From positions 1 to 9,408 of the forward strand of contig JAHELX010000210.1 of NCBI GenBank assembly GCA_024643945.1: 9,408 bases of DNA, in the 5' to 3' direction. This document shows, one piece after another, positions 1 to 5,564 of the stretch (position 1 is its first letter; each line of letters starts with the position of its first letter). Source of the stretch: Anaerolineales bacterium (GTDB lineage Bacteria > Chloroflexota > Anaerolineae > 4572-78 > NAK82). The notes under the pieces were generated by a model, which saw only the letters and a program-made list of their open reading frames with translations, did not search any database and was not told the origin of the DNA. The position numbers and the translations under genes were made by a program.

Positions 1-1125
1 CGCCCCTTCAAGGAACTCGACCAGATCGTCGGCAACATGACCACACACTTTCAGACATGGCTCCAGCACCCTACCCCCGACGAGTATTGGGATCGCATGA
101 AGCTGACCCTGGAGGAATACACCCGCATCAAGCTACCGATCCTGTCCATCACCGGCCATTACGATGACGATCAGGCCGGCGCGATGCATTACTATCACCA
201 ACATATGCAATCGGCCTCGCCAGCGCGCGACCAGCACTATCTCGTCATCGGACCGTGGGATCACGCCGGAACGCGGACACCCAACAAGGAATTTGGCGGG
301 CTGAGGTTTGGTGAGGCCTGCTTGCTCGACATGAACAAACTGCACAAAGAGTGGTACGATTGGACGCTCAAAGGCGGCCCAAAGCCCGAGTTCCTCAAGA
401 AGCGGGTGGCGTATTACCTGATGGGCGCGGAGGAGTGGAAGTACGCGGACAGTCTCGAAACGATTTCAGATGCCACGCTGCGTCTGTATCTCAGCTCGGT
501 CAACGGGCAGGCGAATGATGTTTTCCACTCAGGGACTCTGGACGAAACAGCGCCCGAGCAGTGCTCGCCTGACCACTACGTGTACGATCCGCTGGACACT
601 CGCCCTGCCGAACTGGAACGCGAAGAAGTCAAAGGCTATCTCACCGACCAGCGTTATGCCCTCAATCTGTTTGGCAATGGATTGGTATATCACAGTGCGC
701 CATTCGCCGAGGATATGGAGATCACCGGCTACGTAAGGGTTGTTGCATGGATTGCTCTCGACGTGCCGGACACTGACTTCCAGGTGACCCTGTCCGAAAT
801 CCTGCTCGATGGCTCACACATGCGGTTGACGCAGGATATGCTGCGAGCTCGCTATCGCGAGTCGTTACGGCAAGAGAAGCTGGTTGTGCCTGGTGAGATC
901 AACCGCTACGAATTCACAGGCTTCACCTTCTTCTCGCGTCGCATTGCCAAAGGCTGCCGGCTGCGCCTGCTGATCACGTGTCCCAACTCAATCCACCTCC
1001 AGAAGAACTATAACAGCGGTGGTATCATCGCCGAAGAGTCTGGCAAGGACGCACGCAGAGCGCATGTCACGCTCTACCATGATTCGCAACATGCCAGCTT
1101 CCTGGAGCTTCCTTGGGTAAAATAG
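1..1125 (+). CDS. CocE/NonD-family hydrolase, C-terminal part (5' end outside window)
   Basis: The frame is open from the first base, so the gene starts upstream; the ATG at 37 is probably internal. The visible 374 residues fit the CocE/NonD (X-Pro dipeptidyl-peptidase S15-like) serine hydrolases, which cleave acyl esters or amides such as glutaryl-7-ACA-type or peptide substrates. Counting from the Met at 37, the segment GHYDDDQAG (40-48) carries the likely catalytic Asp, and IGPWDHAG (71-78) carries the likely catalytic His (H76). The GxSxxG nucleophile would lie upstream of the window. From about residue 145 onward the sequence matches the jelly-roll PepX C-terminal domain, including DHYVYDPLDTRP, PDTDFQVTLSEILLDG and a closing FLELPW. 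The last strands are intact and the gene ends in TAG. It converges on msrA with 6 nt between the stop codons and no visible terminator hairpin. The substrate is unknown. The family call is firm. Confidence 0.88.
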   Translation, partial: RPFKELDQIVGNMTTHFQTWLQHPTPDEYWDRMKLTLEEYTRIKLPILSITGHYDDDQAGAMHYYHQHMQSASPARDQHYLVIGPWDHAGTRTPNKEFGGLRFGEACLLDMNKLHKEWYDWTLKGGPKPEFLKKRVAYYLMGAEEWKYADSLETISDATLRLYLSSVNGQANDVFHSGTLDETAPEQCSPDHYVYDPLDTRPAELEREEVKGYLTDQRYALNLFGNGLVYHSAPFAEDMEITGYVRVVAWIALDVPDTDFQVTLSEILLDGSHMRLTQDMLRARYRESLRQEKLVVPGEINRYEFTGFTFFSRRIAKGCRLRLLITCPNSIHLQKNYNSGGIIAEESGKDARRAHVTLYHDSQHASFLELPWVK

Positions 1126-1131
1126 CCGCTT

Positions 1132-1692
1132 TCAGTTGTCTGCGCGTACGGCGTCCTTAAGTTTATGCTGAAACTCTTTTCTGAATTTCCGGACTTTGGG
1201 ATCGATTATCATCCGGCAGTAGGGTTGGTTGGGATTCTCAAGAAAATAGTTTTGGTGGTAATCTTCGGCCGGGTAGAAATTGCGGAAAGGCACGATCTCG
1301 GTGACAATCGGATCGGGCCACAACCCTGAGGCCTCGGTCTCTTGCCTGGATCGTTCCGCGATGGCTTTTTGCTCCTGGTCGTGATAAAAAATGGCCGAGC
1401 GGTACTGCGTTCCGACATCAGGCCCCTGCCGGTTCAGGGTCGTGGGATCGTGGGTCCGCCAGAACACATACAGCAGATCCTCGAAGGAAATGATCTCGGG
1501 ATCATAAGTGATCTGCACTGCTTCGGCGTGGCCGGTGTTGCCGGTGCAGACCTGTTGATAGGTCGGATTCTCCACGGTGCCGCCCGAGTAGCCGGACACG
1601 ACCTTATGCACGCCTTTCAAGTCCTGGAAAACGGCTTCCACGCACCAGAAACAGCCGGCTGCCAGCGTTGCTTTTTCAAGTTTATCAGACAT
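1132..1692 (-). CDS. msrA: peptide-methionine (S)-S-oxide reductase MsrA
   Basis: Reduces methionine-S-sulfoxide, free or in proteins, back to methionine, usually with thioredoxin as electron donor; there is no signal peptide, so it is cytoplasmic. The MsrA signature GCFWC lies near the N-terminus, with the catalytic Cys at residue 14 of the 186-residue form, and a second Cys three residues later. Further family motifs are [25 protein letters not shown] and QPYCR; the Cys of QPYC (about residue 159) is a candidate resolving Cys. Length is typical for a single-domain MsrA with no MsrB fusion. Two ATGs stand in tandem (1695 and 1692). The GGAGGG site at 1698-1703 is only about 3 nt from the first but about 6 nt from the second, so 1692 is preferred. 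The gene lies 28 nt downstream of a short inverted-repeat element. It may once have been the last gene of the dms-type operon (see findings). Confidence 0.96.
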   Translation of the reverse strand: MSDKLEKATLAAGCFWCVEAVFQDLKGVHKVVSGYSGGTVENPTYQQVCTGNTGHAEAVQITYDPEIISFEDLLYVFWRTHDPTTLNRQGPDVGTQYRSAIFYHDQEQKAIAERSRQETEASGLWPDPIVTEIVPFRNFYPAEDYHQNYFLENPNQPYCRMIIDPKVRKFRKEFQHKLKDAVRADN

Positions 1693-1722
1693 CATAACCC
1701 TCCAATCTTTCTAAATAAACAT

Positions 1723-1732
1723 CCTGACTACT
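1723..1732. repeat. left direct repeat of element 1 (cctgactact)
   Basis: A 10-bp word repeated exactly at 1970-1979. The two copies bracket inverted repeats, which is the expected footprint of a target-site duplication. Confidence 0.65.
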
Positions 1733-1969
1733 GGAATGGTTCATGATCTGGTTGACACTTTTTCGCGCGACGAAGGACGAATACCCAAAGGGCACAGGCG
1801 ACGAACGACCAAGGCGAATTTTCGTCATTCGTCTTCCCCCATTCGGGGGACCTGCGGGTTCGTCGTTGGTCAAACCTGTAGGGCTACAAACCGACCCGAA
1901 GGGCTATCGGTTTGTAGCCCTGCGGGTCAATTTGTGTGTCAACCAATCTCTGACAAGATGTGAACCATG
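1733..1969. mobile_element. MITE-like non-coding element 1 (237 bp)
   Basis: A gene-free segment bounded by exact 10-bp direct repeats. Its ends form interrupted inverted repeats: atggttca (1736-1743) pairs with tgaaccat (1961-1968), and tggttgacac (1749-1758) pairs with gtgtcaacca (1936-1945). The interior holds a long palindrome at 1874-1927, a small hairpin at 1835-1850 (ccccc-attc-ggggg) and several copies of cgacgaa/ttcgtcg in both orientations. No reading frame in it resembles a protein, so if mobile it would depend on a transposase elsewhere. The first bases inside the left repeat (gga) and right repeat (g) do not pair, so the exact ends are uncertain by 1-3 nt. It separates msrA from the thioesterase gene. 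It could alternatively be a composite of intergenic palindromes. Confidence 0.6.
1874..1927. repeat. long perfect-stem palindrome inside element 1
   Basis: The arm agggctacaaaccga (1880-1894) is the exact reverse complement of 1907-1921, a 15-bp perfect stem around a 12-nt loop. The stem extends outward to 1874/1927 with two T-G wobbles. The loop itself contains cccgaaggg. It has no T-run, so an intrinsic terminator is not indicated; as RNA it would fold strongly. Confidence 0.85.
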
Positions 1970-1979
1970 CCTGACTACT
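1970..1979. repeat. right direct repeat of element 1 (cctgactact)
   Basis: Exact second copy of 1723-1732, directly outside the right inverted repeat of element 1. Confidence 0.65.
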
Positions 1980-1998
1980 CCACTATAAAACAAATCTA

Positions 1999-2006
1999 GT
2001 CTGCAC
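1999..2006. repeat. left 8-bp target-site duplication of element 2 (gtctgcac)
   Basis: An 8-bp word repeated exactly at 2129-2136, abutting the first base of the element's inverted repeat. Read on the minus strand, this copy is followed by the presumed original end of the thioesterase gene (codons for R, F, V, L and TAG down to 1983). Confidence 0.8.
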
Positions 2007-2128
2007 GTTACTACTCAGCCTGAAGGTGCCCGGCACTTCATCGACACAAATGCGCCACGTCCGGGCCGCTGTCAGACACCAGATTACGGCTCGAAGGCCG
2101 CAAAAGTGCCGGGCACCTGAGTAGTTAC
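2007..2128. mobile_element. MITE-like non-coding element 2 (122 bp) inserted in the thioesterase 3' end
   Basis: The element begins gttactactcag (2007-2018) and ends ctgagtagttac (2117-2128). These are inverted repeats matching at 11 of 12 positions, placed exactly against 8-bp direct repeats. Just inside lies a second, exact 14-bp inverted repeat, ggtgcccggcactt (2025-2038) with 2104-2117; the left arm has 7 extra bases between the two blocks. The interior has no coding potential. The size, terminal inverted repeats and target duplication fit a miniature inverted-repeat transposable element mobilised by a transposase elsewhere. On the minus strand the terminal gtaac supplies the last base of the Thr codon and the TAA stop of the thioesterase gene. 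As RNA the element would fold into a hairpin immediately after that stop. Confidence 0.8.
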
Positions 2129-2598
2129 GTCTGCACAAGCATATGCTCGGGCATCTGCACCGCCACCACTTCCCCCCAGGCACACACCTGCCCCTCGGCC
2201 GACAGTGTCGCCTCGACCACTACTTTGCGTCCCTTGATCTCCTTCACCCGGCCCCGGACCTCCAGCGGCACGCCTAATGGGGTCGGGCGCAGGTAATCCA
2301 CGTGCAGGGAGGCGGTCACAAAGCGCAGGGGCGGTTCGCTATCCATGGCCCGCCCCTCGGCCCGATACGCGGCCGCAGCCGCCGTCCCGGTGGCGTGGCA
2401 GTCGATGAGCGAGGCAATGAGGCCGCCATAGACGTAGCCGGGAATGGCGATGTGATACGGCCTGGGCTGGAAGCGCGTGACCGTCTCGTCGCCGTCCCAA
2501 CCGGTCTTGATCTGCAGGCCGTGCTCATTCAGGCGGCCACAGCCATAGCAATAGCTGAGTTCATCTGGATAGTAGTCCTGGAACGCTCTCTGGCTCAT
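2125..2598 (-). CDS. hotdog-fold (4HBT/PaaI-like) acyl-CoA thioesterase
   Basis: Predicted to hydrolyse acyl-CoA or related thioesters in the cytoplasm. Over 157 residues it shows a CYGCG motif (17-21) followed by NEHGLQI, which is common in this subgroup. The hotdog central helix follows as GYVYGGLIASLIDCHA (54-69), then the strand LHVDYLRPTPLG (98-109) and the VRGRV...KVVVEATL strands. The ATG at 2598 has a GAGAAGG site 8 nt upstream and is preferred; a GTG at 2622 would add eight residues and overlap the preceding PLP gene. The stop codon comes from an inserted 122-bp element. Before the insertion the protein would have ended VQTRFVL rather than VQT, so only the extreme tail has changed and activity is probably kept. 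The acyl substrate is not predictable from the sequence. Confidence 0.85.
   Translation of the reverse strand: MSQRAFQDYYPDELSYCYGCGRLNEHGLQIKTGWDGDETVTRFQPRPYHIAIPGYVYGGLIASLIDCHATGTAAAAAYRAEGRAMDSEPPLRFVTASLHVDYLRPTPLGVPLEVRGRVKEIKGRKVVVEATLSAEGQVCAWGEVVAVQMPEHMLVQT
2129..2136. repeat. right 8-bp target-site duplication of element 2 (gtctgcac)
   Basis: Exact copy of 1999-2006. It encodes the last Val-Gln codons and the first two bases of the Thr codon at the end of the thioesterase gene on the minus strand. Confidence 0.8.
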
Positions 2599-2612
2599 AG
2601 GGTCAGCCTTCT

Positions 2613-3584
2613 CTATTGCCACAAATCGGTACTCAGATACTTCAGCCCCGAATCATTCAACAGGGCAACCAAGGTCTTGCCCTGGCAATCGCCCTTCAAT
2701 AGCTGCAGGGCGGCTGCCACATTGGCACCCGAAGAGAATCCGGCAAAGATGCCTTCCTCTTTGGCCAATTTGCGGGCGGTCTGAAGAGCCTCTTCATCCG
2801 TCACCTGCACGTAGCCGTCAATGTGCTCGGGCCTGAGCAGGGGAAGATGAGGCATCGAGTAGCCGCCCCCCTGGATGCGGTGGTCGGGCCGGGTGACTGC
2901 CTCGCCCGCCAGGATTGCTGCCCCCTCCGGTTCGACGACATAGCATAGGATAGAAGGATCGTACTCCTTGAAGGCGGCAGCGCAGCCGGCAAAAGAGCCG
3001 CCGGTGCCGGCAAAATCGCAGAATGCCTCGATCGCCCCCGCCGATTGGCGGATGATCTCCGGCCCGGTGTGCAGGTAATGGGCACGTGCATTGCTTTCCA
3101 GCCGAAATTGATCGGCCCGAAACGCATCCCGCTCTTTGACGATGCGCTGCGTCTCCTGCTCGACCAATTCCAGGTCCCCGCCGCTTACCTGCCCCGGCCT
3201 GGAGCCCGGCAATTGATCGACCAGGACAACCTCGGCCCCCAGAGCCGACATCATACGGGCTCTTTCCATAGAGTTGCCTTTGGACATGACCGCCACAAAG
3301 GGGTAGCCCTTGATGCCGCACACAATGGCCAGCCCGGTGCCGGTGTTGCCGCTGGTCAGCTCCACCACCGCCCGTCCCGGCCTCAGCGTGCCTTGCGCCT
3401 CGGCATCCTCAATGATCTGGCGGGCAATACGGTCCTTCTTGGAAAAGCCGGGGCTAAGGTACTCCAATTTAGCCAGGATTCGACCGTCCATGCCGCGCGT
3501 AAGGCGGCTTAGCTCGACCAGGGGTGTCTCCCCAATGGCTTCGATCGCAGATGCTAAGACGTTTCCAGAATGGGCCATCGGCAT
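2613..3584 (-). CDS. cysteine-synthase-fold PLP enzyme (CysK/CysM/CBS family)
   Basis: A fold-type II PLP enzyme of 323 residues; the family performs beta-replacement on O-acetylserine, O-phosphoserine, serine or homologues. Visible motifs are: SKKDR with the PLP lysine K50 (usually SVKDR); TSGNTG (77-82), which binds substrate carboxylate; GTGGSFAG (193-200), the PLP phosphate loop (usually GTGGTxxG); FSSGAN (283-288); and the C-terminal DSGLKYLST (311-319). A stretch around 123-155 (LPGSRPGQVSGGDLELVEQ) is longer than in classic CysK. Two starts are possible: the ATG at 3584, with GGAGG 11 nt upstream, or the ATG at 3578, with AGGA about 7-8 nt upstream. The gene follows the GNAT gene by 16 nt, and its stop overlaps the possible GTG start of the thioesterase. 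Family membership is firm. O-acetylserine sulfhydrylase activity is not shown; a different beta-substituted amino acid is possible. Confidence 0.9.
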   Translation of the reverse strand: MPMAHSGNVLASAIEAIGETPLVELSRLTRGMDGRILAKLEYLSPGFSKKDRIARQIIEDAEAQGTLRPGRAVVELTSGNTGTGLAIVCGIKGYPFVAVMSKGNSMERARMMSALGAEVVLVDQLPGSRPGQVSGGDLELVEQETQRIVKERDAFRADQFRLESNARAHYLHTGPEIIRQSAGAIEAFCDFAGTGGSFAGCAAAFKEYDPSILCYVVEPEGAAILAGEAVTRPDHRIQGGGYSMPHLPLLRPEHIDGYVQVTDEEALQTARKLAKEEGIFAGFSSGANVAAALQLLKGDCQGKTLVALLNDSGLKYLSTDLWQ

Positions 3585-3600
3585 CTTCCTGAATACCTCC

Positions 3601-4117
3601 TCAGCCTATACGCTTTTCAAGTTGCCAGAATTCCAATCCATCGGCGAGCCGTTCGAAGCGGCACATCCGCTCGAATCCCAGGCTCTCAAAGACGCGCGCC
3701 GAGCGACGATTGAACCCAGCGATGGTGGCACGCAAAATCCTAGGTGCGAATTTTTGCGCGGCGAACTCCAGTACGGCGGCCACGAAGCGGCAGCCCAGAC
3801 CCTGTCCGGTCATATCCGGGCGCATGCCGACGCCGACGTCAAGCACCTCCGGTTTCCCCGCCACGCACCCGTGCCTCCCTGCCAAAGCAGCAAAAACCCA
3901 CCAGCACTCCATTGTTGTCCACCAGCGAGAAATAGCGATTGGCCGGATCGAGGAACTCGTCGACGACGTCCTTCGAGAGGTCGTAGATTGAATACGGCGC
4001 AGCGTAACGCCAGGTGGCAATCTCGCGGGCAACCGCCCCGGTCATAGCTTCAAGCCTGAAGTGGGCCGGTCGCTTCCCGGCACATTGAAAGAGCGACGGC
4101 GAGTTCTCAAAGGCCAT
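3601..4117 (-). pseudogene. GNAT-family N-acetyltransferase, reading frame broken by a frameshift
   Basis: Two overlapping minus-strand frames each encode half of one acetyltransferase. The first starts at ATG 4117 and gives the N-terminal half (WRYAAPYSIYDL, NRYFSLVDNNGVLVGFCCFGREARV) before a TGA at 3839-3841. The other frame carries the acetyl-CoA loop (LDVGVGMRPDMTGQGLG), then the NRRSARVFESLGFE helix and the end at 3601. Joined, they give about 170 residues, a normal GNAT length. Moving from the first frame to the second requires skipping one base (or adding two) between roughly 3840 and 3890, a stretch of G-rich runs on the coding strand. The break may be a real mutation or a sequencing error; no slippery heptamer makes programmed shifting obvious. 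The start overlaps the end of dmsC by 11 nt, with GAGGTG 10 nt upstream. The acceptor substrate is unknown. Confidence 0.75.
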
Positions 4118-4943
4118 GTCGTAGGCGCACCTCGTAGAAGAGCAAGCGGCTCAACACCTCCGAAGCCAGCACGAGTCCAAAGGCCGCCACGGTAATGAAC
4201 CCTATCCCAGCGCCTTCCACCCAGGGCGACAGCCCGATACCCGCGGCCGCCACGGCCAGGAGCGCCAGCGCCAGGCGCAGCTTGAAGATCAACCCGTGCT
4301 GCCGGGTGACTCCCGCCGCGGCAGGCAAGGCCGATCCCTGGCCGGCCGCCAGCCTGACCACCCGCAGCGAGGCGATCGCCAGTTCTAGGCTCAGGAGCAG
4401 GACGGCGCCCAGGGCGATTGCCCGCAGTGCCGCCCCTCGCAATTCAAACGGGATGCCGGAGTTGAGCACCAACATCGCGCCGGCCGCCAGCCCCCCCAGC
4501 AGGCAGGCGGTAATGAAGAACGAGGCCGGCGTGGCCCAGGTATTCCAGCCCGAGACGGTCCGCAGCCGGTAGGCATTGGCCATGCTGACGATCAATGCCA
4601 CCCCCAGCAGCGCCGCCACCCAGACCAGGGTGTCTCCCCAATGGAACCACTGCAACCCGGCCACGAGGCCACTGGCAGCGGTGAATAGCAGGGCGAACAG
4701 GATCTCCCGGCTCAACCAGGACGAACGCAGGTTGGCCAATGCGCGCCAGGCATTGCGCGGCGCCCCGAGATGGAGAAACGAGGCCAGGATGGCCAGGAGC
4801 ATCAGCGCGGGGATCCCCAGCAGGGCACGGTCCGCCATCCCGGCGCCCCTGGCCGCCCAGAGATGCACGGCGCCCAGGGCCCAAAAGGCGCCCACGGCCA
4901 TCTGGGCGAGGAGGGTGAAGGCAATCAGCGAGCGCTCTTTCAT
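4107..4943 (-). CDS. dmsC: DMSO-reductase-type membrane anchor subunit, DmsC family
   Basis: An integral membrane anchor that oxidises menaquinol and passes electrons to the Fe-S subunit of a DmsABC-type complex. The 278 residues contain about eight hydrophobic spans (roughly 6-28, 41-60, 80-97, 104-122, 137-160, 171-192, 219-239 and 246-263). DmsC-family signatures are visible: SFLHLGAPRNAWRAL followed by NLRSSWLSREI (55-81), WNTWATPASFFITACLLGG (133-151), and the C-terminal SEVLSRLLFYEVRLR (261-274). The ATG at 4943 overlaps the dmsB stop (ATGA) and is followed by MKERSLIAF, a natural membrane-protein start. A further upstream non-ATG start at 4964 would read into dmsB and is less likely. 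Length is close to that of the E. coli protein (287). The ATGA overlap indicates translational coupling and fixed stoichiometry with DmsB. Confidence 0.92.
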   Translation of the reverse strand: MKERSLIAFTLLAQMAVGAFWALGAVHLWAARGAGMADRALLGIPALMLLAILASFLHLGAPRNAWRALANLRSSWLSREILFALLFTAASGLVAGLQWFHWGDTLVWVAALLGVALIVSMANAYRLRTVSGWNTWATPASFFITACLLGGLAAGAMLVLNSGIPFELRGAALRAIALGAVLLLSLELAIASLRVVRLAAGQGSALPAAAGVTRQHGLIFKLRLALALLAVAAAGIGLSPWVEGAGIGFITVAAFGLVLASEVLSRLLFYEVRLRHGL

Positions 4944-5563
4944 ATCCCCTTGACCTCTTCCCAATTTCCGATTGGGGCGGCTTCGTGGGCAGCGCGGGCG
5001 GCGTCCTGGTGGGGCGTCAGCACCAGCGCCGGTTGGGTGAGATGAACCTCCGGCAGCGGATACATGACGTCAACGGTCCCGTACCTGGCTTCCAGTTCGG
5101 CACGATCCCCGAAATCGAGGGCCCGCAGCGGACAGGCGGCGACGCACGCCGGGGGCAGGCCGGCGTCCAGATTGTCGGCACAGAAGGTACACTTGGTCAT
5201 GCACCCCGCCCGGGCGTCGTATTGGGGCGCACCGTAGGGACAGGCCCAACTGCAATACTTGCAGCCGATGCACCGGTCGGGGTCGATGAGCACAATCCCA
5301 TCCGGCCGTTGGGTGATGGCCCGCGTCGGGCAGACCTCGGCACAGATGGGCTGCTGGCAGTGGTTGCAGGCCAGGGAGAGGTTATAGGCGAACACGCTCG
5401 ACACCCAGGCCGCGCCGCTGCGCGTCCAGCCGCCGCCCGCCACCTCGTACACCCGCCGCCACAGAACGCCCAGCGGCAAGTTGTGCTTGTCCTTGCAGGC
5501 TACCTGGCAGGCCTTGCAGCCCGAGCAGGCCGATGCATCAAAATAGAAAGCGTACTGTTTCAT
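4940..5563 (-). CDS. dmsB: four-cluster ferredoxin-like electron-transfer subunit, DmsB family
   Basis: Electron-transfer subunit bridging the membrane anchor and the molybdenum subunit. In 207 residues four Cys groups for [4Fe-4S] clusters are visible: C13-x2-C16-x2-C19-x3-C23; C66, C69, C74 and C78 (CNHCQQPICAEVCP); C98, C101, C104 and C108 (CIGCKYCSWACPYGAP); and C125, C128, C140 and C144 (KCTFC...PACVAACP), with an extra C121. The order and spacing are those of DmsB/NrfC-type proteins, and the length matches E. coli DmsB (205). The ATG at 5563 lies one base after the dmsA stop, with GGAG about 10 nt upstream. A longer open frame reaching 5668 is out of register with the family and overlaps dmsA, so it was not used. 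There is no signal peptide, as expected, because DmsB normally travels with its partner. Confidence 0.95.
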   Translation of the reverse strand: MKQYAFYFDASACSGCKACQVACKDKHNLPLGVLWRRVYEVAGGGWTRSGAAWVSSVFAYNLSLACNHCQQPICAEVCPTRAITQRPDGIVLIDPDRCIGCKYCSWACPYGAPQYDARAGCMTKCTFCADNLDAGLPPACVAACPLRALDFGDRAELEARYGTVDVMYPLPEVHLTQPALVLTPHQDAARAAHEAAPIGNWEEVKGI

Positions 5564-5564
5564 C

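Noticed and set aside
1126..1131. Possible bidirectional terminator between the hydrolase and msrA
   Set aside because: Only 6 nt separate the two stop codons and I see no hairpin with a T-run there.
1736..1988. Plus-strand short frames inside element 1
   Set aside because: They consist of inverted-repeat DNA read as protein, with no ribosome site and no domain.
1999..2136. CRISPR repeat or riboswitch
   Set aside because: There are only two copies of each word, in inverted orientation and with no spacer periodicity; a transposition footprint explains every paired block.
1983..2183. 66-codon minus-strand open frame running through element 2
   Set aside because: Not a gene. Its final residues (VQTRFVL) are only useful because the left duplication reproduces the original end of the thioesterase gene.
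3310..4047. 245-codon plus-strand open frame over the cysK-like and GNAT genes
   Set aside because: It is antisense to two recognisable genes, has no motif, and crosses their boundary; it is a shadow frame.
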